Position numbers and translations under genes: made by a program. Below are positions 21,510-32,387 of a DNA stretch of 64,000 nucleotides, one piece after another (within the stretch, counting starts at the first letter, position 1; every line of letters starts with the position of its first letter). Origin of the DNA: Siphonodentalium dalli (Eukaryota; Mollusca; Scaphopoda; Gadilida; Siphonodentaliidae); the NCBI GenBank assembly GCA_032622095.1, contig CP136069.1, positions 41,576,194-41,640,193 on the forward strand, given 5' to 3'. The notes under the pieces were generated by a model, which did no database searches, was not told where the DNA came from, and saw only the letters and a program-made list of their open reading frames with translations.

Positions 21510-23550
21510 CACACTGAACTACATGGTATATTCATTTTTATTCACAAAAGAAGGGATCTATGAGATCCTTTTAAAATTTATTATTTTGGTACGAAATAGC
21601 TTAAGTACCTTTTTATACGCCCGTTTGAAAAAACGGCCGTATTATAGTATTGGTCTGTCCGGGCGTCCAGGCGTCCGTCTGGGCGTCCGGGCGTCCGTTA
21701 ACCTGGTTTCCGGATGATAACTTTAGTTAGAGTGAACCAAATTTAATAAAATTTGGTATGTGGGTTTATTAGCCGATAAGTAAGTTCAAGTTCGAGTTCA
21801 AGTTCAAGTTCCGCCCGCCAATTTTCACCGGAGTTATGCCCCTTATTTGACGTTTTTTGACTTAGAAAATCCTTGAAATTTGTTGTCCGGATGATAACTT
21901 TAGTATAGTTTATCGGAATGAATCCAAATTTGGTATATTACTTTCTCCCACCAACACACAGGTCAAGTTCGAACTTGGGTTCTGTCCGACCATTTTTGGC
22001 AGAGTTATGCCCCTTTTTCGACTCAGAAAATTCAGTTTTTCTTATATTTTTTGGTTTCCAATAACTCGATTTTGGAATGTTTATACGCAAAACCCGTTTT
22101 TTTTGTGGATTACATATATCGAAATACAGCTCAAGTCCGAATTTCGTTTTAATACGATAATTTTTGCGAGAGTTATGGCCCCTTTTTTGACGTAATTTGA
22201 CTTAGAAAATCTCTGAAATTTGTTTTGTCCGGATGATAACTTTAGTTAGAGTGAACCGATTTCAATCAAATTTGGTATGTGGGTTTATTAGGAGAAAAGA
22301 CAGCTCAAGTTCGAATTTGGGTTCCGTCCGCCAATTTTCACCGGAGTTAGGCCCCTTATTTGACGTAATTTGACTTAGAAAATCCCTGAAATTTGTTGTC
22401 CGGATGATAACTTTACTAGAGCTTATCGGATTCAATGATAATTTGGTATATTACTTTCTCCCACCAAAACACAGGTCAAGTTCAAATTTGAGTTCCGTCC
22501 ACCAATTTTTACCAGAGTTATGCCCCTTTTTTACCAGTTTCCGCCGACCCAAGAGAGGGCGTATTTTGCACGCCCAGCGTAGCTCTTGTTGAATCGTTAT
22601 TATGATGTAGCAGGTCACGTGCCCGCTAGCTGCATATTAGCAAGACGGCACTGTATTACGGCCTCTTTTCATCTTTGTGTTCCAGATTGAGGGAAGTAAC
22701 GCTATGAGTAAAATGAACCACACATTATTGTCCGGTTCATTTTTTTAGTTTAACCTAATCCGTTCCAATTTTTAACTTGTTGTGACTTCGTTTCAATTTG
22801 GGAAACGACACATACTTATTAAATTAATAATCAGAGTGACAATTTCATTCAATTTCACTTGAATTTATTTGTCTTACGCAAAATAAAATAAATTTGTTCT
22901 GTTGAGAATTGTGGGAAATTTCCCAACTTCCGGTAACGGCGCACGTGGTGTACAATTCCGAATTGAATTCGTCTTTTCCGGTTCTTTGCCTGACTTCAGG
23001 ACAAAAAAGGGGGGGGGCAAAGTTTCAGCCATTGGGCTCATTCTTCCACTTTCTCCACTTTACCTTGTATCATCAATCAAATCTGCGAATCGGTACATTT
23101 TGGATCCATTTGTTGCTACTCTGCAGGTTCAAAAGAATTGCTCTTAAGTTAACCAAAATACAATAGTATCTCATTCCTCGCTGCCTCCTCCTATGAGTTG
23201 ATTCTAACATGTAGTTCAGTGTGTAATGTATCTTTGACGGGAATATAACATTTTCAAATAGAAAATACATATTCCCTAATAAGATACTTACACCGAAATC
23301 ACATGTCCCTCCCAAATTGGGATTTCCCCTCCCCGCTGCTCGGTCACACCCCTCGAATCTCGAAAAGAGGCCGTAATACAGTGCCAGCTTGCTAATATGC
23401 AGCTATAGAGGGCACGTGACCTGCTACGTCATAATAATGATACAAAAAGGTACTTAACCTATTTCGTACCAAAATAATAAATTTTAGACGGATCTCATAG
23501 ATCCCTTCTTTGTGAATAAAAATGAATATAACATGTAGTTCAGTGTGTAA
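21510..23550. mobile_element. Large inverted-repeat element P, interrupted by repeat R
   Basis: TTACACACTGAACTACATG at 21510 pairs with CATGTAGTTCAGTGTGTAA at 23530, and the long arms (GAAGGGATCTATGAGATCC; TTTGGTACGAAATAG; AGGTCACGTGCCC; TATTACGGCCTCTTTTC) have their complements at 23362-23525. The left arm is split between about 21616 and 22592 by repeat R, while the right arm is continuous. A third copy of the end lies at 23210-23250. Confidence 0.8.
21617..22592. repeat. Family R repeat inserted in element P
   Basis: It starts CGCCCGTTTGAAAAAACGG and ends AGGGCGTATTTTGCACGCCC then CTCTTGTT. It contains three to four diverged ~200-bp modules with GTCCGGATGATAACTTTAG, CAAGTTCGAATTTGGGTTC and GAGTTATGCCCCTT. 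Noncoding. Confidence 0.75.
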
Positions 23551-23589
23551 GTATCTTATTAGGGAATATGTATTTTCTATTTGAAAATG

Positions 23590-24195
23590 TTATATCTCAA
23601 CCACCAGTTGTCTTTTCTCAATGAAATTTGGTATGGATGTTCACCACTATGAGGATAGGACATTCAATGGAGTGTTCAACAGTTTAGTTTGGGTTATATG
23701 TTTTAGAGTTATTCATCTTTGTTTATCTGGAAATGTTGTATTTTTATCTGTTCAAGCATATATCTCAACCATAGGTTGTCGGATCTCAATGAAATTTGGT
23801 ATGATGTTTACCACTATCAGGACATTTGACGGAGTGTTCAATCGTTTTGTTCAGGTTTTCCATTCTAGAGTTATTCATCTTTGTTTATCTGAAAATATAT
23901 ATATTAATTGTTTTGGTCCATCTGCCTCAGTATCTCAGCCGCATGTGGGTTATAGGTATGCCCTCACTGGGCTCTATGGAAAATGGGGGTATGCACCGGG
24001 CGAGAGATCAGCTCTTGATCTAACAGGGCCCTGTGAAGTGGGGGCTTTCATTCAAATTGATTCTCGAATCAAATCGGGCAGAATATTAGGGATCTCATTG
24101 AATCTTAGATTAAATCATTGTATCGATTATATCAAGAATGAAGATATGTACCATTTGAATGAAACAATTAAATTGGTTGCCTCAACGATTTAAAA
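23590..24195. repeat. Repeat with two copies of TCAATGAAATTTGGTATG
   Basis: Two diverged modules at about 23594 and 23760 contain ATATCTCAACCA, TCAATGAAATTTGGTATG, GTTATTCATCTTTGTTTATC. The next part reads CTCACTGGGCTCTATGG. A 190-codon frame is open here, but it follows the repeat modules and has no protein-like features, so it is not called a gene. Confidence 0.5.
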
Positions 24196-24713
24196 CCTCA
24201 TAATGATTGGAGATCTTCATTACAGCCTGATTTAAATGGATTATGTACCTATTTACCAAAATTAAGACAATCTTTAATAATGTGTAGATATCAGTAGTAA
24301 CAAGATGGCCAGTAATCAAGAATATGCATGCAACTTATTTTCAGAATGATTACTAACAGATGTGAATGCAATGAATGATGGACCTATATAATGTATATCC
24401 TAACTGTCTTTGTACTGTATACTAAAATATGTCATTTTGTATGTCATAGCCATTCAGTTGCAATTCCTGGTGCCCTGCTGTTGTAACTGGTTGTCTGGAT
24501 TGTTAATCTCAAATAAAATTAGATTCCCTCGGTTCTGTATATATTTCATTTCTTTTTTTGTTCTGCCTTACCTCATTTTCAGCTACACTGTTATGTGAGC
24601 TTCATGAATTTTAATATAATTATTATTTATTTTATTTATTTTTTGCATGGTTTGTGTTCTGCTTGTGTTGAAGCTTTATTGTCGTTATTACTAATCAATT
24701 ATATATTTACCAG

Positions 24714-24776
24714 AGCGTCCCTACTAAAGAGAATGTTCCTCACAATAAACCAATAGGCAAGATTGGGAAATTACAG
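24714..24776 (+). CDS. WASHC2: WASHC2 exon 8 (residues 192-212)
   Basis: The acceptor ATATTTACCAG is followed by SVPTKENVPHN then KPIGKIGKLQ, with the donor CAG|GTGAGC (phase 0 to 0). The GKLQ end followed by ASL in exon 9 matches a conserved block of FAM21 just before the capping-protein site. Confidence 0.9.
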
Positions 24777-25388
24777 GTGAGCTGCCATATTATTGACACA
24801 GCAGGTAATACGATCCTCTCAGTTGTTAGTGAGCCATAAAATGGTAAAGTTATATTCAGGGTTCCACTGCAATTTTTACAAAACCTATTTAATTTTTTAT
24901 TTAAATTCTAACATATGAAATAACAGGTATGAAACGAGAAGTGCCACATGAAAGATGGTATTTTCTTCGACATTGAATTGTCTATGCACTTATTTCATAT
25001 CATCATAGAGAGACACCGAAAATTATTTTGTTAATTTTTCAATAACAAAATGATATTCTTTGGTATTTACAGGTTTCAACATTTATTTCAATAGAACAGA
25101 GTAGAAAATTATCCTATGTTAGAAATTATATGCTGTTGATGTAACTCGAACCCTGAATTCATCTTTAATCCTGTGAAATGTCAAAATATTAGTCACTCCT
25201 TAGTGAATGTGACGTATAATGTCAAAATATTAGGATGACTCCCTAGAGAATGTGACATATAATGTCAAAATATTTGCGTGGAAACAATTTGTGACATGCT
25301 CTTTGTCTGTCGTGATTTTGTGTAGGTCGGTATACTAACCTTGATATGCTCATGAATTTGTTGCCACTTGGGTTGCTTCCTCCAGTAG

Positions 25389-25430
25389 GAGGATGGGAGT
25401 GACAATGATGTCTTGTGCCCTATGACTGAG
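25389..25430 (+). CDS. WASHC2: Possible 14-codon cassette exon of WASHC2
   Basis: A Pyr-rich tract, then CCAGTAG|GAG, then EDGSDNDVLCPMTE and the donor GAG|GTAATA, phase 0 to 0. It would insert between exons 8 and 9 without disturbing the frame, and its start is acidic like an LFa motif (EDGSDNDVL). The acceptor is an AG-TAG pair: using the first AG would add a TAG codon and stop translation. It interrupts the conserved KLQ-ASL junction, so it is at best an optional exon. Confidence 0.35.
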
Positions 25431-25612
25431 GTAATAATTGATGTAAAGTGCAGTACATTGAAACTAATTCACTGTATAATGTGCTATACAAAAGGCTAGC
25501 TTTTAAATTTTGGTCAACCTTTTATTGATAGCCTTTAGCCATTGAGCAAGATAACATTGTGATAGGCATGGCATGTGCAATTTATATCTCTTTCAAATTA
25601 CTCTTATTTCAG

Positions 25613-25738
25613 GCGAGCCTGGTCTTCAATCCTGCCACCCTTCTTCCTGGTGCAGCGCCGCCGACCGAAGAGCATAAGGAGGTGGCTGCGGACTTCGATA
25701 CACCAGCTGAAGCTAAAACACTACACAGTGACACTAAG
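25613..25738 (+). CDS. WASHC2: WASHC2 exon 9 (residues 213-254), first half of CPI motif
   Basis: The acceptor CTTATTTCAG is followed by ASLVFNPATLLPGAAPP, then EEHKEVAADFDTPAEAKT and LHSDTK, with the donor AAG|GTACTG (phase 0 to 0). ASLxxNPAxLLPGA is a highly conserved FAM21 block. The closing LHSDTK is the start of the capping-protein interaction motif completed in exon 10. Confidence 0.94.
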
Positions 25739-26276
25739 GTACTGCATACTAATAGGTCAAAATTCAGTCAACGGTGGAGTAATTTGTAATTTAATGTAAT
25801 TAACTTCATTTTTTACGGGTAACTGAAAACAGAATAAATCACCAAATGTTTACCATAATTAAGTTCGTTCATATTGTTTGACTTTTATTATTAAAACTTC
25901 GGAATAGTATTATTCATGATTTTTATTTAGACGACAAGTTAAAAATATATATGATAGGATGGGGAAATCATTTTTGTTTCAATTTTATGCCAATAATGAG
26001 CCAAATCATGTGCGTGTAGCCATTACACCACCTTGTAGGTGGACTAGAAATACAGTTACATGTATACACTGACATCTGAGTGTGAATTACAATCAACAGC
26101 AAATTTAGTTTCCACTTTATTCAAGTTAACATGGTTTACAAAAGTAACATATTATATGTGCTGAAAGTGCTGAAATTTATGAATTATTTACCAGATATGT
26201 TTGAAGTTTTTATATTTTGGCTGACAAACTTTTCCCTGTTAAGTTAACTTATTAGATGAATTCCTACAATTGAATG

Positions 26277-27345
26277 CAAGTCTGAGTTTAGTGTGCCTGT
26301 CATTTGCAGAATGAGGTCTCCAGAGGTTGAATTTAGTGATGCTATCCCGCATAGTGGCCTAACATCTCTAAACTCAGCCACTGGGACATCATTCTGCTTC
26401 AGCCTCATCTTTTGTGGAAAGTTTCTTTATTATCAAATTTCTATATAAACTTCTTCACATAAATTCTATTTCGTTTTTAGTTTAGTTTCTCTATATCCCC
26501 AAATTGGCAGACGACACATTGCATAATCAAGGTTCCCAATGAGTCTATGTTCCCAAAGCAGATGAGGCCATGCAGAATGAGGTCCCCAGATGGTGAATTT
26601 GGTGATGCTAGCCTTACTCGTATTTATATTTGCACAGTCAGGCACAGTACTATTTTTCGTGCACCGAAGAGTGCGCGAATTTAAAACTGAGCGAAAAATA
26701 GTACGACTCCTGAGTTTATTCCAAACTACAGGGAAAATCAGCTGTGTTATTGAGTTACACAAGTATTCACAATGTAAATCATAGTAAAATCTTCTATGTT
26801 GCAGTGCTAATTACTTGTAAGAAATACACATATTCCCGAAAGTGTATATCCATAATTAGAACGTGGTCCTGCAGTCGTCAACACAACTATTTGAAATACT
26901 CACAGCCACATGCTGATTTTCTCTCAAGTTAGTCGCCAATGTGGTTGTCTTACATGTACTACAAAGTTTATTTCAGTGATGTCCATAACTATATGTGAGT
27001 GTCAGAATGATTATTTTGAGCATATAACCACCCATCTTATCAACAATATCTTGATACGGATACAATTTACTCAATGTTAATTTAGTCGTGGTGTTCTTCA
27101 ATATACAGATGTACCTCCAGGAACAATTAAGAACTGAAATTGTCATCAGATGCAATTATTTAAAAAAAAGATTTTTGTCAGTTTTAAATTCGCACAATTC
27201 ATTAAATTCAATTCAAAGTGCGCGAATTGAAAACTGAACGAAAAAAAGGTACAGCACGAATTTAAATACGAGAAAGGTAGCGTCACTAAATTCACCCTCT
27301 GGGGACCTCATTTTCTGCAAATGACAGGCACGCTATAACCAGATT
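26277..27345. mobile_element. Family C MITE, copy 6, split by a 656-bp insertion
   Basis: The left part ends inside the second hairpin at GGTGATGCTAGCCTTA (26616) and the right part resumes with TAGCGTCACTAAATTCACCC (27279) through CCTCATT. The insertion is bounded by CTCGTATTTATATTTG and CGAATTTAAATACGAG, inverted termini followed by a second inverted pair around AGTGCGCGAATTTAAAACTG. Confidence 0.75.
26617..27272. mobile_element. Insertion with CTCGTATTTA ends
   Basis: A 656-bp sequence inside family C copy 6; its subterminal repeats (GTGCGCGAATT(T/G)AAAACTGA) face each other. No coding capacity; superfamily not determined. Confidence 0.65.
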
Positions 27346-27589
27346 TGATTGAATGAATGGGAATCAGGTAACTACCTGTCAGCAAGTATCCAGTTGTGAT
27401 AGAGTAAATTAACCACCATCCATCTAAATTAAAAATTCTCATTTTAAGGATTGGTATGCCACCAATGCAGAAATCCAATTTATTGCAACTGTCAAGTGAC
27501 CATATCCTAATATATTATGTTACATATATCATGGTGCAGTTAATAAAATTTCATTCTCCAAATCACTTATAAAAATATTTATTGTAATT

Positions 27590-27780
27590 GGTCCATTATT
27601 GATTTCGAGGGATATTCAGATAATAAAAGCAGACGGAAAAAAATGTACGTTCAAATGGATTTCTACTAATTGGTTTGAAATGTTCAGATGATAAGTTCAA
27701 CAAATGACTGTTGAACTTATTATCTGAACATTTCCTAAGGGAACTACTAGTTAAATAGTATTTAGAGATGAAAGTGTTAA
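27590..27780. mobile_element. Family D MITE, decayed copy
   Basis: The internal stem GTTCAGATGATAAGTTCAAC / TTGAACTTATTATCTGAAC is retained and the right end reads GATGAAAGTGTTAA. The left end is degraded. Confidence 0.65.
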
Positions 27781-27835
27781 AGAAGTCATGAATAAAGTCA
27801 TTTGTTTTGTTTGACCATGAGTTTCTGTTTCACAG

Positions 27836-28895
27836 AATCGTGCAAGAATACAGTCCAAACGACGGCCACCAAGTCGCAAATTCCGACAAAAGTCTGCTGA
27901 TGAGAGTTCAGAGTCTTCATCACCTGTATCTCCCGGCAACCAAATTAGTGACCTTCATCTTCCGGCAACAAGTGCTCATTCCAATTCCAGAGATATACCC
28001 AACGAATCTTCACGTACTAGTCACATACCTTCTGATATCCCGGGGGATTTGAGAAATGACTCTAAACCACCTGAAAGTGCCTTGGAGAATGATTTATTTG
28101 GGGCAGGTGCAACTACCGTTCGGACTTCCATCAAAGCTAGAGAGAGCACGAGTCCTGATAGTGACGATTTGTTTTCAATAATTCCGAAAACCAAACCAAA
28201 TATAACTACAAAAACGAAGACATTGGAAAAAGATTTTGATGATGACCTATTTTCTACCATTCCAAAAACTGAACCCACTGCAATTACAAAAGGGGAAAGT
28301 AAGAAAAAAGCAGAAGATGATTTATTTTCAACAAAACCTTCTGTTCCAAGCAAATCAAGCTTGGACGATGATTTGTTTTCTCTTCCGAAATCGAAAAGTT
28401 CCGAACCTGTTTCCATCGTGAATGATGATGATTTATTCTCGGGACCATCTGTTGCAAAGTCGAAGAACACAAAACCCCAAGTGACTGATACAGATGATGA
28501 TTTATTTTCATCTACTATTTCAAAAGCAAAAAGTTCTAAACCAGCTGTGATCAATACCGATGATGCATTATTTTCCGCGCCTTCTGGAAGTTCATCGAAT
28601 AAAAGTGCTATATCAGTTAATGATGATGATGACTTGTTCTCTTCAACATCATTAAAGTCTTCAACCAAGACGGTGCCTGATGACATTTTTGCACCAAGTC
28701 CTGTGATCAAGAGTGATAATTCATCATCGTCCACGAAATCCACGGTTGTGAGTGGCATTGCAGAAGACGATATTTTCAGCCCATCGTCTAGTGCAGCCCG
28801 CTCTGCTAAACAAAAACAAGCAACGCCATCTTCAAAAAAGAATGACAGCGTGGATGATGATATATTTTCTGACTCCTCCCTTGTCAAGCCTAAAG
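27836..28895 (+). CDS. WASHC2: WASHC2 exon 10, large LFa-repeat exon (residues 255-608)
   Basis: The acceptor TGTTTCACAG is followed by 353 codons plus one base, with the donor G|GTAAGT. It opens with NRARIQSKRRPPSRKFRQ, which completes the CPI motif begun in exon 9 (LHxxT..R..........RRP). A Ser-rich stretch follows, then about twelve LFa motifs at 16-30 residue spacing: ENDLFGAG, SDDLFSIIP, DDDLFSTIP, EDDLFSTKP, DDDLFSLPK, DDDLFSGPS, DDDLFSSTI, DDALFSAPS, DDDDLFSS, PDDIFAPSP, EDDIFSPSS and DDDIFSDSS. Such motifs bind VPS35 with graded affinity. One large exon for the repeat array suggests expansion by tandem duplication. A long antisense frame is an artefact of the codon pattern. Confidence 0.96.
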
Positions 28896-29227
28896 GTAAG
28901 TAGGACAATGGTTCTGTTTATAACATGGGTTAAAGATGATGCATCTTTTTCCTTAGTGACATTTTCACACTCTGCACTGTGTACACAGTGGGAGTGACAT
29001 CTGGGGGCCATGTAAAATGTGTTGATTGTTAGCAAGGAATCAATTGCATGATCGAGAACTATAGGCTGTATGTGGACACTATATTATAATTTCTCCAAAA
29101 TGTTTCTTCATTCTCACAGGAAAACTACTTTTATAGCTAATCACACATTCCATGCATCTCTGATTATGCCTTCTGCTAGAAAACCTTGGAAATCCCCATA
29201 GGCGCAGCAGAAAACTTTATAAACATA

Positions 29228-29405
29228 CAGTTATGCCCTAAATAATCAACTCCTTAACCACAGCAGAATTATGGGTAACTTTTCAGGATTTAGTCGGAAA
29301 TATGGCTTGTTGCCATTCATCGGAAAGCTCTCAGTGAGACTAAATCCTGAAAAATTACCCATAATTCTGCTGTGGTTAAGGAGTCGATTATTTAGGACAT
29401 TACTG
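29228..29405. mobile_element. Family A foldback (A3)
   Basis: CAGTTATGCC...GACATTACTG with TA on both sides. The second arm is shortened: after GGAAAGCTCTCAGTGAG it resumes at ACTAAATCCTG. Confidence 0.85.
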
Positions 29406-29478
29406 TATATTATACTATATAAAGTACTAAACACTGAGTGAGGAATCTCTTATGGTATAGATGTATATTTAGCTAATC

Positions 29479-29741
29479 TTAACTCTTTCATGACGGTAGC
29501 TGCGCTGGTGTTGCATTAAAGATCCTGTGCCAGTGCATTCTCTTATATATGCGAGTCTCCCATTGGGAGCCTCGCATATATAAGAGAATACAGTAGCTTA
29601 GAAGATCAAGGTGAATATTGTTAGGCCAATGTATTCTCTTATATATGTGAGGCTCCCTATGGGAGACTCGTATATATAAGAGAATGCATTGGCACAGGGT
29701 TTTCGCAAAATTTCAGGAAGCTCCAGTCATGGAAGGGTTAA
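29479..29741. mobile_element. Family B two-hairpin MITE (B1)
   Basis: TTAACTCTTTCATGACG...CATGGAAGGGTTAA. Each hairpin pairs CATTCTCTTATATATGCGAG with its complement; the loop stem is the TCTCCC/GGGAGC version. It lies in the WASHC2 intron between exons 10 and 11. Confidence 0.88.
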
Positions 29742-29872
29742 ATGGATTGTGTTGCTGTCTACTAAGGATTTGGAAAGACATTTATATAATTGAGTAAAAT
29801 GTTAATTGTAAATGAATATTACAGGCAGTGACTCAACTGCATTGAACGTAAGTGAGGGTATGGGGTTGAAAC

Positions 29873-30308
29873 TTAAAGGCCCACTTAATATTCAAACCCC
29901 CAGATCACATTATATAAAATATATGTCATATTATATACCATTTGAAAGAGGATCCAAAACTTTGTATTATCAACTTATCCTGTGTAATAAAATGTGACCT
30001 TGTTGTTTTTGTTGAGGTACCAACGTGTTTTCTGTGCTTAAGTTTCATCTGGACTGTACCGCAAAGTCTATTATTTTCAATGGAAGGGGAATAACTCTAT
30101 ATCTTTATTTGAATTCTGTTGCATTCTGGGAGTGAAACGGGGGAATTGTTTCTATGATTTCGGCTATTTTCTATTAATCTATGGCCACCTTCTGAGACAC
30201 AGATGTTCCAAACGGTGATGAATTATAGTAATTTAATCATATTATATGTTATATATCAAGGCACTATATAAAAATAATCAGTGACTCGAAAAATAAATGT
30301 GCCTTTAA
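29873..30308 (+). mobile_element. Family F MITE, copy 2
   Basis: TTAAAGGCCCACTTAATATT at the left and GTGCCTTTAA at the right; the interior matches 17575-18043 in reverse orientation. TTAA at both ends. Confidence 0.85.
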
Positions 30309-30701
30309 CTACTCTTTCCTGAACTTTCTCTATAGATTCTGTGGTATATAATAATAACTTATAATATTCTGATCAGCACTCAACAATGTAATTTATCCAA
30401 TTAGGTACCGAAATTGGCCTTTATTTATTGAAAGATCTTTAAGTCATTGTCTGCACTGCAAAGCTGTCTGTCATGATTACAATCAACATATGCCTTGTAT
30501 TAGCACCACACACCTCAATTGGCCAATTATGAACTCCCAATCTTTCCATCAAAAGATCACTCATCAACCAACTTGTGGTTTGATACCAAGTGTTCTCAAA
30601 AACAAGCAAATGTATGGATGTAACGACATAACAGGTAGGAGAGCAGACCTCGTGCATATTCTAATAATGAACATTATATTCTTATGATTCATGTATTACA
30701 G

Positions 30702-30745
30702 AAGCTTCAGATGAACCAAGCAAGCCACAAGTATCTGATCAAAAA
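30702..30745 (+). CDS. WASHC2: WASHC2 exon 11 (residues 608-622)
   Basis: The acceptor GTATTACAG is followed by EASDEPSKPQVSDQK (the first codon is shared with exon 10) and the donor AAA|GTAAGT (phase 1 to 0). A short linker between LFa-bearing exons. Phase joining on both sides is exact. Confidence 0.85.
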
Positions 30746-30765
30746 GTAAGTAATTTCCAAATTAT

Positions 30766-31015
30766 TTAACCCTTCCATGACAGGCGCTTCCTGAAATTTT
30801 GCGAAAACCCTGTTCCAATGCTTTCTCTTAAATATGTGAGTCTCCCATAGGGAACCTTGCAGCATATATAGGAGAATACATTGGCCTTAACAATATTTAC
30901 CTTGATATTGTAAGCTATGCATTCTCATATATATGCGAGGCCCCCTATGGGAGACTCGCATATATCAGAGAATGCACTGGCACAGGTTATTTAATGCTGC
31001 ACCAGTTAATTTATT
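30766..31015. mobile_element. Family B MITE (B2)
   Basis: TTAACCCTTCCATGACAGG at the left; two diverged hairpins with the TCCCATAGGGA core; the right end is truncated after GCACTGGCACAGG. Confidence 0.75.
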
Positions 31016-31131
31016 TATCTTCACATGTATAGAATGCAGAGTGATACATACCTGGGGGAATTTGGAGGCAAGGAATCCAACAAAGGACCCTACAAAGGAC
31101 GAACTGCTCCTGGTGAAAACCCCACTGTCTT

Positions 31132-31376
31132 TAATTAAATGCATTTTCCCACTCAGTTATAAAAGTATACATTGGAATAGTCTATTATTCATCTGTAGGG
31201 ATGTTCAGCAAATAAAAGCAGACAGTAGATAATAGAAAATGCAGAAGGAATCCTATTCATTGAAGGAAAATGTTCAGATAATAAGTTCAACAAATGACTA
31301 TGGTTGAACTTTTTATCTGAACATTTCCTAAGCGATAGCTATGTATGAATGAGTATTTCATATTGAAAGGGTTAAA
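31132..31376. mobile_element. Family D MITE
   Basis: It contains TTTTCCCACTCAGTTATAAA, then the GTTCAGATAATAAGTTCAAC stem and a right end TTGAAAGGGTTAA. It ends about 25 bp before WASHC2 exon 12. Confidence 0.75.
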
Positions 31377-31400
31377 ATCTTTTCACTCTCCTTGTGTCAG

Positions 31401-31602
31401 GTCGATGACGATGATGATATCTTTGCTTCTGCTACTAAACAAAAACCCCAGAAAAAGAAGGTGATAACAAATGTTGACAAAATGTTGAAAGATGATACCG
31501 ATATTTTCGCTGATATACCAGAAGCAAAACCCAAAGAGAAAAAGAAGAAAAAAGCCACCACTGCTACTAGTGCAAAGAAATCGATATTCAAGTCAGATAT
31601 AG
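31401..31602 (+). CDS. WASHC2: WASHC2 exon 12 (residues 623-690)
   Basis: The acceptor TTGTGTCAG is followed by VDDDDDIFASATK, a Lys-rich run, DDTDIFADIPEAKPKEKKKK and SAKKSIFKSDI, with the donor G|GTATGT (phase 0 to 1). DDDIFAS and TDIFADxxxKPKEK.KK followed by a Lys-rich SIF segment align block by block with the extreme C-terminal LFa repeats of vertebrate FAM21, which are reported as the tightest retromer binders. Confidence 0.95.
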
Positions 31603-32121
31603 GTATGTATGTGCCATAGCGACTGGCAGTGATATTTGTGGCTAGAGGGTCCCCATTAGAATTTCACAATATATAAACACATCCCCCCTGAACCAGAAAC
31701 ATATTTGCAGGTACTGGTATTTTCACTTGCACCCCCTCATAAGGCATAAGTTAGAATGGTAGGTGTGGTTAGCCTTAGGGATATATAGTATACACCCCAG
31801 GTTAGGAAATTACGCCCCTATCAAACAATGTCACCATATCATGCAATGGAAGGCCGTGGATACATGCACAATGGCAAAATAGACAGTCAATACCTCGCTT
31901 GTGCATTGCTTGAGAATATACCATGGATTCACACCTGAGTATAATACACAAGCTTCGTACATCTCGTCGCTGATGTGTTGGGTATGGAAGTGGTGACCCT
32001 TTTACCATGTCACTGAATACTAGTTAGAGTTTAGACAGAATATGTTGCCAAAGCAAAATCAAAACCAATTTTCCAGCTTGATCTGAGTTATAATAAGGGA
32101 CATCTCAATGTGCTGTTTCAA

Positions 32122-32296
32122 CAGTAATGCCCTAAATAATCGACTCCTTATGGAAATATGGATTTTTGCCATTTATCGGAAAGCTCTCACTGAGAGCTTT
32201 CCAATGAATGGCAACAAGCCATATTTCCGACTAAATCCTGAAAAATTACCCATAATTCTACTGTGGTTAAGGAGTCGATTATTTAGGGCATTACTG
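32122..32296. mobile_element. Family A foldback (A4)
   Basis: CAGTAATGCCCTAAATAATC left, AGGGCATTACTG right, centred on GAAAGCTCTCACTGAGAGC. The left arm has an internal deletion, so the palindrome is asymmetrical. It is about 90 bp upstream of the terminal WASHC2 exon. Confidence 0.85.
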
Positions 32297-32387
32297 TATG
32301 TCCAGTTGAGTGGTTATGTGATGACATTTATCCTCTGTGTGGTTTATGGGTTTTCATTGATCAATTCATTCGTAATATATTTTACAG

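Noticed and set aside
23621-24193. 190-codon + strand ORF
   Set aside because: It tracks two copies of a noncoding repeat module and has no domain or sensible composition; no splice sites fit.
25382-25430. Same cassette using the upstream AG acceptor
   Set aside because: That choice puts TAG as the first codon in phase 0; only the second AG gives an open exon.
28021-28908. 295-codon minus-strand ORF
   Set aside because: It is antisense to WASHC2 exon 10. GAT/GAC-rich LFa codons read backwards as ATC/GTC and give few stops. The sense frame has matching splice signals and known motifs.
29825-29847. 23-nt microexon (GSDSTALN) with good AG and GTAAGT
   Set aside because: It enters in phase 1 but leaves in phase 0, whereas exon 11 needs phase 1. 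Inclusion would shift the frame; direct joining of exon 10 to exon 11 is exact.
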